A DNA stretch of 7,216 nt from Prochlorococcus sp. AG-409-A19 (lineage in GTDB: Bacteria > Cyanobacteriota > Cyanobacteriia > PCC-6307 > Cyanobiaceae): positions 1-7,216 of the forward strand of contig QCJH01000026.1 of NCBI GenBank assembly GCA_003216155.1. The letters are read 5' to 3'. Both the position numbers and the translations under genes were made by a program. A model generated the notes under the pieces. It was not told the DNA's origin. It worked only from the letters and a program-made list of their open reading frames with translations, and searched no databases. Within the stretch, counting starts at the first letter, position 1; the number at the start of each line of letters is the position of its first letter. Shown piece after piece: positions 1 to 6,974 of the stretch.

Positions 1-125
1 TATTATTCAAGTGCTTTTTTAAAAAGCTCCATGGATCTTCCTCCTGTAGCAAGGCTAAAGTCAATGGTGTATTTATAGACTTTATAGACGAATTTTGTCC
101 TGGCATTTGCTAGATCAGGAAAACA

Positions 126-191
126 ATGAAAAGCAAGCTTAGTCTCTGCAAAAAAGCACTCTTACAAACTCTATTCAAGAAAACGCTATAA
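126..191 (+). CDS. possible 21-codon upstream ORF / leader peptide
   Basis: A short frame opens at ATG 126 and ends at TAA 189-191. It encodes 21 residues rich in Lys and Leu (starts MKSKLSLCKKALL, ends FKKTL). An AGGA at 117-120 lies five bases before the ATG, which is a better ribosome-binding arrangement than the one in front of the next gene. The stop lies one base before the GTG at 193 and four before the ATG at 196, so ribosomes finishing here could re-initiate on the TrpD-like gene. The frame differs from that gene, so this is not an N-terminal extension as the sequence stands. I do not recognise the peptide. It may be a translated leader that couples translation, or a chance frame. 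Confidence 0.25.
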   Translation: MKSKLSLCKKALLQTLFKKTL

Positions 192-195
192 GGTG

Positions 196-1308
196 ATGCA
201 AACAAATAATCACCTAAACAATTTTCCTAAAAGGATAGTGACTTACCGCCAGGATGCCTCAGCTTCAGAGCGCTTCAAAGCTCATTTAAAAAAAATCGGC
301 AGTGGAATAAATACTAGTCATGGGATGAGTCGTGAAGAATCTGCAGAGGCTATGAATCTCATGATTAGAGAAATTGCGAGTCCCGCTCAAATTGGAGCAT
401 TCATGATTGCTCATCGAATTCGTCGTCCAGAACCCCAAGAACTCGCAGGGATGTTAGATACCTATCTTGATCTAGGCCCAACACTCAAATCAAGTAAACA
501 ACAAGTTCGACCAGTTTGTTTAGGAATGCCCTTTGATGGAAGAACCCGAACATCGCCTATCTATCCACTCACAACACTCATGCTTTTAACAGCAGGTCAG
601 CCTGTTGTGTTGCAAGGTGGAAAACGCATGCCCATAAAATACGGAATCACAACCGAAGAATTATTCCGATCGCTAGGCCTCAACTTAAAGGGTATGAACA
701 TCAATCAAGTTCAACAAGGCTTTGAAGAACATGGCCTAGCATTTATTTATCAACCAGATCATTTTCCGCTAGCGGAAAACCTGATCAATTATCGCGATGA
801 AATAGCTAAACGCCCTCCTATAGCAAGCATGGAGCTTATTTGGACCGCCCATCAAGGCAAACATCTACTAGTTAGTGGCTTTGTTCATCCTCCGACAGAA
901 ACAAGATCTTGGGAAACATTAAAACTAATAGGTGAAAAACATATAGTGACTATCAAAGGTCTGGAAGGCAGCATCGACCTCCCAACGAGTCGAATCTGTA
1001 TAACAGCCAGACTAAATCATAACGAACTTGAAAGAATCATTCTAAATCCACGTGACTATAATTACTCTCAAAAAGATTTAGAGTGGAGTACTATTCAAAC
1101 ATGGAAACAGTATGCACTAGATGCTCTCAAGAATTCTGGTCCATTAAGAGAAGCGTTAGCATGGAATACTGGAGTTTATCTATGGTTAAGTGGTCAAGCA
1201 CAAAATATTAAATCAGGAATAGATCAGGCCATATCTTTAATGAATAAAAAGGCAGCTCTAAATACTCTACAAAATCTGATAGATTGGAGAAATAGAATGC
1301 ATTTGTAG
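196..1308 (+). CDS. TrpD2/YbiB-type protein (anthranilate phosphoribosyltransferase homologue)
   Basis: About 370 residues with the two-domain fold order of anthranilate phosphoribosyltransferase (nucleoside phosphorylase/glycosyltransferase family 3). The helical N-terminal domain lies at about residues 25-100 (LKKIGSG, then SPAQIGAFMIAHRIRRP and ELAGMLD), followed by the larger alpha/beta domain. True TrpD enzymes carry a Gly-rich GTGGD loop and a KHGNRSVSS-type segment that bind PRPP and metal. Here the matching places read LGMPFDGRTRTSP (about 110-122) and QGGKRMPIKYG (about 141-151), so the canonical PRPP site is absent. That matches the TrpD2/YbiB branch; E. coli YbiB binds nucleic acid and is not a tryptophan enzyme. 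A tryptophan role is therefore doubtful, and the true role here is unknown. GTG at 193 and ATG at 196 are adjacent in-frame starts; ATG is preferred, but the AAGG at 190-193 is too close to help decide. ppk follows after 31 bases, so the two are probably co-transcribed. Confidence 0.85.
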   Translation: MQTNNHLNNFPKRIVTYRQDASASERFKAHLKKIGSGINTSHGMSREESAEAMNLMIREIASPAQIGAFMIAHRIRRPEPQELAGMLDTYLDLGPTLKSSKQQVRPVCLGMPFDGRTRTSPIYPLTTLMLLTAGQPVVLQGGKRMPIKYGITTEELFRSLGLNLKGMNINQVQQGFEEHGLAFIYQPDHFPLAENLINYRDEIAKRPPIASMELIWTAHQGKHLLVSGFVHPPTETRSWETLKLIGEKHIVTIKGLEGSIDLPTSRICITARLNHNELERIILNPRDYNYSQKDLEWSTIQTWKQYALDALKNSGPLREALAWNTGVYLWLSGQAQNIKSGIDQAISLMNKKAALNTLQNLIDWRNRMHL

Positions 1309-1339
1309 TTTTCCAACTACGAGGCAAAGTAAAAAACCA

Positions 1340-3472
1340 ATGAGCGACCAAAGACAAGTCGAAAACCCTTATATCAATCGGGAATTGAGCTGGATCAATT
1401 TCAACAGTAGAGTATTAGCGCAAGCACTAGATGAAAAAACACCTCTATTAGAGCAAGCTAGATTTAGTTCGATCTTTAGCAACAACCTTGACGAATTCTT
1501 CATGGTTCGTGTTGCCTCATTGAAGTCACAAGTAGAGGCTGGGATAACCAAAAAAAGCGAGGATGGGCTTACGCCAAGCGAACAACTTCAAAAGATCAGG
1601 GAACATATTCTTCCGCTTCTTAAAAAGCAACAAGATCACTATGAAAACTATTTAAAGGAACACCTACATCAAAATCGAATATGCCTACTAAATTACAAAC
1701 AGCTAAATGAAACTCAACGAATTTGGGTAGATAATTATTTTCGAACTGCTATTTTTCCTGTACTAACACCTTTAGCAGTCGATCCAGCCCACCCTTTTCC
1801 ATTTGTCAGCAACTTAAGTCTAAATATTGCAGCTCTTATAAGTGATCCTGAAAGTGAAAAAGAACTATTTGCCAGGGTAAAAATTCCTCAGAAAAACCTG
1901 ACTCGATTCGTCGAAATACCTGCCTATTTAAATGGTCATGAGCCACACCCAATTCAAACAGCAATTCCTCTTGAACAAGTTATTGCATTTAATTTAACAA
2001 TTCTCTTTCCAGGAATGACTGTTGAGGAGCACTATCTCTTCAGAGTCACAAGAGATGCCGATCTCGAACTGAGAGATATCGAAGCAGATGATCTTATGAG
2101 CGCACTTGAGGAAGGTCTCAGGAAAAGACGCATGGGAGGAGAAGTGGTTCGACTTGAAGTGTCAAATATCATGCCAAAAAAAATTATAGATCTTTTAATG
2201 AATGGCATGAATGTAGAAGAAAGTGATTTATATAAAATAAAAGGATTAATTGGACTAGATGACTTATATGAGTTAACTAATATCGAACATTCAAATCTCA
2301 AATATGAACCTCACTATGGCACAACACACCAAAAACTTACGCATAGCCAAAAAGGACTATTAGAAGATGGCTCCATCAAAACAGAAGAATTTGAAAGTAT
2401 TTTTTCTGTAATACGTCGTCAAGATTTACTACTTCACCATCCTTATGATCTATTTACGACCTCAGTAGAAGAGTTCATAAACCAAGCAGCTAATGATCCT
2501 TTAGTAGTGGGGATCAAAATGACACTATATAGAATATCCAAAGATTCCCCAATCATCAAAGCTTTAATCCGTGCATCTGAAAATGGTAAACAAGTAATGG
2601 CTTTAGTTGAACTAAAGGCTCGATTTGACGAAGATAAAAATATTCAATGGGCGAAACACCTTGAGCAATCAGGAGTCCACGTCGTATACGGAGTGCTAGG
2701 TCTCAAAACCCATACAAAAATCGTACTAGTTGTACGTAAAGAGAAAGAACGTCTACGGAGCTATATGCATATTGGCACAGGAAATTACAATTCAAAGACT
2801 TCTAAGCAATACACAGATTTAGGTTTATTGTCAGCAAATACTGAGCTTGGAGAAGATCTAGTCGAACTTTTTAATTACCTAACAGGATTTTCCAAACAAC
2901 AAAAATTTCGACGTCTACTAGTAGCACCAGTCACACTGCGGAAAGGAATGGAGTCACTAATCAAGCGCGAAATCAAACATGCAAAAAAAGGGAATAAAGG
3001 TCATATTCGAGCAAAGATGAATTCCCTAGTCGATCCAGTAATAGTTTCCCTATTATATGAAGCTTCATGCGCAGGTGTAAAAATTGAATTAATTGTCAGA
3101 GGAATGTGCTGCTTATATCCAGGCATTAAAGGGCTTAGCAATAATATTCAAGTTATTAGCATTATTGGTCGTTTTCTAGAACACTCTCGCATCTTCTGGT
3201 TCGCAAATAATGGAGAGCCAGAAGTATATATCGGTAGTGCTGACTGGATGCGACGCAATTTAGATCGCAGAGTAGAAGCCGTAACCCCAATTGAAGATCC
3301 ACAGCTAAGAAAGCAACTCGAAAGATTATTAGAGCTCTATCTAAATGATAATAAAGAGGCATGGGACATGAAAAGTGATGGAAGCTTTATTAGAAAGCAA
3401 TCAAGTCACACAGAGAAATGTGCTCAAAATCAATTAATTAACGTTTGGAAGCAAAATATTGCCATCCCATGA
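1340..3472 (+). CDS. ppk: polyphosphate kinase 1
   Basis: PPK1 reversibly transfers the gamma-phosphate of ATP to inorganic polyphosphate chains, building the cell's phosphate and energy store. The 710 residues match the usual length (about 690-720) and all four domains appear present. The N domain begins PYINRELSWINFNSRVL (10-26) and continues SNNLDEFFMVRVASLKSQ. The head domain follows, then the two phospholipase-D-like C domains. The histidine that is autophosphorylated is in GLKTHTK (His458, equivalent to E. coli His435). The neighbouring active-site His477 lies in YMHIGTGNYN, and His615 in FLEHSRI corresponds to E. coli His592. The conserved SADWMRRNLDRRVE segment is at about 633-646. 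No disruption is visible. A GAGG at 1321-1324 is about 15 bases from the ATG, which is far for a ribosome binding site. No obvious Pho box was seen upstream; expression probably comes from the TrpD2-like gene's promoter. Confidence 0.97.
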   Translation: MSDQRQVENPYINRELSWINFNSRVLAQALDEKTPLLEQARFSSIFSNNLDEFFMVRVASLKSQVEAGITKKSEDGLTPSEQLQKIREHILPLLKKQQDHYENYLKEHLHQNRICLLNYKQLNETQRIWVDNYFRTAIFPVLTPLAVDPAHPFPFVSNLSLNIAALISDPESEKELFARVKIPQKNLTRFVEIPAYLNGHEPHPIQTAIPLEQVIAFNLTILFPGMTVEEHYLFRVTRDADLELRDIEADDLMSALEEGLRKRRMGGEVVRLEVSNIMPKKIIDLLMNGMNVEESDLYKIKGLIGLDDLYELTNIEHSNLKYEPHYGTTHQKLTHSQKGLLEDGSIKTEEFESIFSVIRRQDLLLHHPYDLFTTSVEEFINQAANDPLVVGIKMTLYRISKDSPIIKALIRASENGKQVMALVELKARFDEDKNIQWAKHLEQSGVHVVYGVLGLKTHTKIVLVVRKEKERLRSYMHIGTGNYNSKTSKQYTDLGLLSANTELGEDLVELFNYLTGFSKQQKFRRLLVAPVTLRKGMESLIKREIKHAKKGNKGHIRAKMNSLVDPVIVSLLYEASCAGVKIELIVRGMCCLYPGIKGLSNNIQVISIIGRFLEHSRIFWFANNGEPEVYIGSADWMRRNLDRRVEAVTPIEDPQLRKQLERLLELYLNDNKEAWDMKSDGSFIRKQSSHTEKCAQNQLINVWKQNIAIP

Positions 3473-3685
3473 AAATAAAGAAAACAAATTACTCCAATTA
3501 GATCTGTATATTGCTTAGAGAAGAATTTAAGATTAAACAATTAAACGATTTTGCGCTTTTTACCTAGTGTCCAAGAGAAAACTTCATTGGAATTATGGAA
3601 TACCGAAAGATTTTCGATTCATAAATGCGCAACTGGTTTAAAAGTGCTACATTCCTGCCAAATCTAATTATAGGAGGCCAGGGTG
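3473..3685 (+). promoter_or_regulatory. leader and likely promoter region of the sigma factor gene
   Basis: A gene-free, AT-rich stretch of about 210 bases separates ppk from the sigma factor gene. It is the longest intergenic gap in the window and is most likely where sigma-gene transcription starts. An extended -10-like TGCTACATT lies at 3646-3654, but no convincing -35 sits 16-18 bases upstream, so this promoter is only a candidate. A strong Shine-Dalgarno, AGGAGG, is at 3672-3677. Minor structure includes an 8-base near-tandem repeat (ATTAAACA/ATTAAACG, 3532-3547) and a small 5-bp hairpin CGAAA-gat-TTTCG (3604-3616). No clear terminator for ppk (GC stem plus T-run) is visible. Confidence 0.35.
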
Positions 3686-4711
3686 ATGGGGATCCCTCTG
3701 GAATCTTTAGAAGGTGTCAAAAGCACTTCTTCTAATGATGTTGTTTTACCAGCTACAAGTAATCAATTCGCAAATAAAACAAATAAAAATGGACAGCCGC
3801 CTCGAAGTAATGGACGTCCAGGTGGTCGATTAGGAACTGATGCTATTGGTTTCTACTTGAGTAACATAGGTCGCATTCCATTGCTAACTGCAGCGGAAGA
3901 AATCGAGCTTGCACACCATGTTCAAGCAATGAAAAAGCTTTTAGATGTACCTAAAGAAGAGTGCACACCACGCGAACGCCACAAAATACGCATGGGTAAG
4001 CGTGCACGGGACAGAATGATGGCAGCAAATCTTCGGCTTGTAGTAAGCGTTGCCAAAAAGTACCAAAATCAAGGACTTGAACTCCTAGATCTTGTACAAG
4101 AAGGTGCGATTGGTCTTGAACGTGCTGTAGATAAATTTGATCCTGCAATGGGATACAAATTTTCTACATATGCCTACTGGTGGATACGCCAAGGAATGAC
4201 CCGAGCTATTGACAACAGTGCTCGTACCATTCGCTTACCTATACATATCAGCGAAAAACTATCCAAGATGAGACGTATTTCGAGAGAATTATCTCATCGT
4301 TTTGGACGACAGCCAAATAGACTTGAATTGGCCCATGCCATGGGCCTTGAGCCAAGAGACTTAGAAGACTTAATTGCTCAAAGCGCCCCTTGTGCTTCCT
4401 TAGATGCTCATGCTCGTGGCGAAGAAGATAGAAGCACACTAGGTGAACTCATCCCCGATCCCAATGGAGAAGAGCCTATGGAGGGGATGGATAGAAGTAT
4501 TCAAAAAGAACATCTAGGTGGTTGGCTCTCACAACTTAATGAACGAGAGCAAAAAATCCTAAGATTACGTTTTGGCCTTGATGGTGAAGAACCACTCACG
4601 CTTGCAGAAATAGGTCGTCAAATAAATGTATCCAGAGAGAGAGTCCGGCAATTAGAAGCAAAAGCAATTCTCAAATTGCGCACTATGACCGATCATCAAC
4701 AAGCAGCATGA
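3686..4711 (+). CDS. group 2 sigma-70 family RNA polymerase sigma factor
   Basis: This protein directs RNA polymerase to a set of promoters. Residues are numbered from the GTG at 3683. Region 1.2 is at about 53-80 ([21 protein letters not shown]). Region 2 spans about 110-186: [12 protein letters not shown], the core-binding [18 protein letters not shown], and the -10-melting and recognition segment [19 protein letters not shown]. Region 3 begins with [15 protein letters not shown]. Region 4 carries [15 protein letters not shown] and the helix-turn-helix [20 protein letters not shown] (about 306-325) that reads the -35 box. The long acidic region 1.1 of primary RpoD is missing. A short, Asn/Gly/Pro-rich N-terminal tail (about 11-50) takes its place, which with the roughly 340-residue length marks a cyanobacterial group 2 (non-essential, often light- or nutrient-responsive) sigma. 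ATG 3686 is preferred over the in-frame GTG 3683 because AGGAGG at 3672-3677 is then eight bases away and the protein begins MGIPLES. Confidence 0.95.
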   Translation: MGIPLESLEGVKSTSSNDVVLPATSNQFANKTNKNGQPPRSNGRPGGRLGTDAIGFYLSNIGRIPLLTAAEEIELAHHVQAMKKLLDVPKEECTPRERHKIRMGKRARDRMMAANLRLVVSVAKKYQNQGLELLDLVQEGAIGLERAVDKFDPAMGYKFSTYAYWWIRQGMTRAIDNSARTIRLPIHISEKLSKMRRISRELSHRFGRQPNRLELAHAMGLEPRDLEDLIAQSAPCASLDAHARGEEDRSTLGELIPDPNGEEPMEGMDRSIQKEHLGGWLSQLNEREQKILRLRFGLDGEEPLTLAEIGRQINVSRERVRQLEAKAILKLRTMTDHQQAA

Positions 4712-4728
4712 GTTAAGGCTTGAAAGAA

Positions 4729-5373
4729 ATGCTATCTGTAATTGTTATTGCAAGCTGGATAAGCCTTATTCTGATATCTGGTTTTTTGAGTAAAAAATAT
4801 TGGCCTTCTCAGCAAGAATTAAGTCGTAAAATTGTTCATATAGGAATCGGTCCAATTATTCCATTAGCATGGTGGTTAGAAGTCCCATCGAACCAGGCAA
4901 TACCAATCGCCAGCTTAGTGACAATTGCTCTTTTAATCAATCATCGCTATCGTTTTATGCCTGCTGTAGAAGATATACAACGTGAAAGCTACGGAACAGT
5001 AGCTTATGGGCTCTCTATAACAATTTTGTTGATTCTATTTTGGTCTAACAACAAAGCAGCAGTTAGTGCTGGTGTATTGGCTATGGCATTTGGTGATGGT
5101 CTGGCTGGGTTAATTGGTCGCCAAGTTCAATCACCTAGTTGGAGAGTATGGGGCCAAAAAAAATCATTAATAGGTACAATAATTATGGCTTTCACCGTCC
5201 TTTTAATTTTAACAACTACCGTTTATCTTGTAGGTGCCCCAATATACCCAATGCGTATCCTCTTAGTCACACTTTTAACGGTAGGGCTTGAACAAGTCAG
5301 TCGATGGGGTATAGACAACCTCAGCGTCCCTTTAGGAGTGGCCTTAACATGGCCTTGGATAACTAGTGCTTAA
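4729..5373 (+). CDS. phytol/dolichol kinase-like CTP-dependent membrane protein
   Basis: A small (about 215-residue), very hydrophobic membrane protein with roughly six predicted membrane segments. It belongs to the family of CTP-dependent prenyl-alcohol kinases and related phosphatidate cytidylyltransferases (VTE5 phytol kinase in plants and cyanobacteria, Sec59-type dolichol kinase). Family marks, numbered from the TTG at 4720, are SRKIVHIGIGP (35-45), ESYGTVAYGLS (89-99), AMAFGDGLAGLIGR (121-134) and GQKKSLIGTI (145-154); the GDG and KS..G motifs form the nucleotide-binding site. In cyanobacteria a role in recycling phytol from chlorophyll breakdown to tocopherol or chlorophyll is plausible, but substrate cannot be read from sequence. 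TTG at 4720 is an alternative start. ATG 4729 is preferred because AAGG at 4715-4718 is ten bases before it and only one before the TTG. It lies 17 bases downstream of the sigma gene and is probably co-transcribed with it. It is convergent with the DAHP synthase gene, the stop codons being 20 bases apart. Confidence 0.8.
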   Translation: MLSVIVIASWISLILISGFLSKKYWPSQQELSRKIVHIGIGPIIPLAWWLEVPSNQAIPIASLVTIALLINHRYRFMPAVEDIQRESYGTVAYGLSITILLILFWSNNKAAVSAGVLAMAFGDGLAGLIGRQVQSPSWRVWGQKKSLIGTIIMAFTVLLILTTTVYLVGAPIYPMRILLVTLLTVGLEQVSRWGIDNLSVPLGVALTWPWITSA

Positions 5374-5393
5374 ATGCTAAAAAATCCGTGAGC

Positions 5394-6446
5394 TTAATGC
5401 CGTTGACTAACAGATTTAGCCAACGTCTCTAAAAGTTTTGATGTTGTTCCTATATCGATACAAGCATCCGTAATACTTTGACCATAAATAAGAGAAGAAA
5501 GATGATTAGTTAATTTCTGATTACCCTCTACAAGATGACTCTCAAGCATTACTCCCATAACATTCGTTAATCCATTAGTAACCTGATCAGCGACCTCATT
5601 CAAAACATCTGATTGACGACGAAAATCCTTATTAGAATTACCATGACTACAATCAACCATTAAACGTTCAGGTAACTCTGCTTGGGAAAGTTCAGCAACA
5701 ACAGCCTTGATAGCTTCCAAATGATAATTAGTACCTGCCTTCCCACCTCTCAAAACAAGATGGCCATCAGGATTCCCAGTTGTACTAACAATTGATGCGT
5801 GACCGTCAGAATTAATCCCTAAAAAATGATGAGGTCTTGCCGCAGCTTGCATGGCATTAATAGCAATTGTTGCTGTCCCATCAGTGCCATTTTTATAGCC
5901 AATTGGCATCGACAACCCTGAAGCCATTTCACGATGTGTCTGGCTTTCCGTCGTTCGAGCCCCAATAGCCGTCCAGCTAATCAAATCAGCAATATATTGC
6001 GGCACAATGGGATCAAGTAATTCAGTCGCTGCAGGCATTCCCTGACGAGCAAGGTCTAACAACAAAGATCGAGCACGCCTTAAACCAGTATTAATGTCAT
6101 ATGAGCCATCCAAATGTGGATCATTAATAAGACCTTTCCAGCCAACTGTAGTTCGGGGCTTCTCAAAATAAACCCTCATCACAACTTCTAATTCAGAAGA
6201 ATATTGCTGCCTTAAGGACTGCAAATGGTTTGCATAATCCTTAGCAGCAGAGACATCATGCACTGAGCAAGGACCAACTATTACTAGCAAGCGCTGGTCA
6301 TGCCCATTCAAAATGGCTTGAATTCTCTGCCTTGCAAGTGCGACGGTATTAGCCGACTCCTGATCAATAGGCAAATCTTGATGCAAAGAAGACGGTGGAA
6401 CCAAAGGTCGGGTCTCCACCACATGTAAATCAGAAGTGGTGGTCAT
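5394..6446 (-). CDS. aroG: 3-deoxy-D-arabino-heptulosonate-7-phosphate (DAHP) synthase, class I
   Basis: DAHP synthase condenses phosphoenolpyruvate with erythrose 4-phosphate, the first committed step to chorismate and the aromatic amino acids. The 350 residues align end to end with E. coli AroF/AroG/AroH (class I alpha). Motifs are LLVIVGPCSVHD (53-64), MRVYFEKPRTTVGWKG (90-105), TELLDPIVPQY (141-151), RTTESQTHREMASG (164-177), IGYKNGTDG (182-190), VDCSHGNSNKD (264-274) and GVMLESHLVEG (298-308). The metal ligands match AroG: Cys60, His268, Glu302 and Asp327 in SITDACI. The segment before residue 50 (ETRPLVPPSSL, then ANTVALARQRIQAIL) matches the region that forms the Phe/Tyr feedback site in the E. 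coli enzymes, so feedback control is likely, but the effector cannot be named. The paralogue letter is a convenience; the sequence does not separate AroF, G and H. It starts at ATG 6446 and is divergent from acnB. Confidence 0.95.
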   Translation of the reverse strand: MTTTSDLHVVETRPLVPPSSLHQDLPIDQESANTVALARQRIQAILNGHDQRLLVIVGPCSVHDVSAAKDYANHLQSLRQQYSSELEVVMRVYFEKPRTTVGWKGLINDPHLDGSYDINTGLRRARSLLLDLARQGMPAATELLDPIVPQYIADLISWTAIGARTTESQTHREMASGLSMPIGYKNGTDGTATIAINAMQAAARPHHFLGINSDGHASIVSTTGNPDGHLVLRGGKAGTNYHLEAIKAVVAELSQAELPERLMVDCSHGNSNKDFRRQSDVLNEVADQVTNGLTNVMGVMLESHLVEGNQKLTNHLSSLIYGQSITDACIDIGTTSKLLETLAKSVSQRH

Positions 6447-6584
6447 TTCCCAAATTGCAGAACCTACAGATAAGAAAACTACAAGATTGAAGGTTCACTG
6501 ACCTTATTTCAACATTGATCTCTACCGAAATGAGAAGCTATGAAAGATCAATAAATCATGATCCTTGCCGAAAAGGAGAAGAAA
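6447..6584. promoter_or_regulatory. divergent intergenic region between DAHP synthase and acnB with inverted repeats
   Basis: About 138 bases separate the divergent starts at 6446 and 6585, so both promoters must lie here. A perfect 8-base inverted repeat, ATTGATCT at 6514-6521 and AGATCAAT at 6545-6552, brackets a 23-base loop. A smaller repeat AAGGT/ACCTT (6490-6494 and 6501-6505) and a palindrome ATCATGAT (6555-6562) lie beside it. They could be operator sites or a structured acnB leader. No -10/-35 pair strong enough to mark a promoter was seen in either direction. The acnB ribosome site AGGAG is at 6574-6578, six bases before ATG 6585. Confidence 0.35.
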
Positions 6585-6974
6585 ATGCTGAATGCATATC
6601 ACGAAATGGCCACGGAAAGGGATTTATTAGGAATCCCCCCTCTTCCACTCGATGCGGAACAAACACAAGAACTAACGCAGCTACTAGAAAGGCCTCCTTC
6701 AGAGGGAAATTCTGCTCTGATCCACCTTCTAACTGAAAGGATCCCCCCAGGTGTTGATGAAGCTGCCTATGTCAAAGCCTCATGGCTAAGCAGCGTGGCG
6801 AAAGGAAACACTATCAGCCCTCTCATAAACCCTTTAGAAGCCACAAAGCTACTTGGCACCATGATTGGTGGGTACAACGTAGCTGTACTAATTGAATTAT
6901 TAGAAAACCAAGAAGAAAAAATTGCCAACTGTGCTGCTGTTGTCTTCTACTCTCGCTTGATTGCCCATGCATAA
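6585..6974 (+). pseudogene. acnB: aconitate hydratase B, N-terminal fragment
   Basis: AcnB interconverts citrate and isocitrate in the TCA cycle. In cyanobacteria this supplies 2-oxoglutarate for nitrogen assimilation. The frame is the AcnB N-terminal HEAT-like domain: MLNAYHEMATERD, LPLDAEQTQELTQLLE, then TERIPPGVDEAAYVKA, then [23 protein letters not shown]. The start is ATG 6585, where AcnB proteins normally begin and where AGGAG lies six bases upstream; an in-frame ATG at 6558 would add nine residues without a ribosome site. AcnB is normally about 860 residues. Here the match ends after about 118, near 6938, and the frame runs out at TAA 6972-6974 through sequence that is antisense to another part of acnB. 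This is a truncated and rearranged copy, probably an artefact of DNA amplification or assembly. Confidence 0.85.

Noticed and set aside
72..89. Tandem TTTATAGAC as a promoter for the TrpD2-like gene
   Set aside because: TATAGA resembles a -10 box twice, but no matching -35 is present and AT-rich sequence gives such matches by chance.
2032..2301. An 89-codon minus-strand frame inside ppk
   Set aside because: It is antisense to a well-conserved part of PPK1, with Ser-rich low-information sequence typical of a shadow frame.
3951..4439. Two minus-strand frames of about 65 codons inside the sigma factor gene
   Set aside because: Both lie antisense to conserved sigma regions and have no ribosome site or recognisable family.
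5374..5393. A bidirectional terminator between the convergent kinase and DAHP synthase genes
   Set aside because: The 20-base gap has an A-run but no stem strong enough to support a terminator call.
6515..6736. A 73-codon + strand frame overlapping the start of acnB
   Set aside because: It is a shadow of the acnB frame, is Arg/Asn/Ser-rich, and has no ribosome site or family resemblance.
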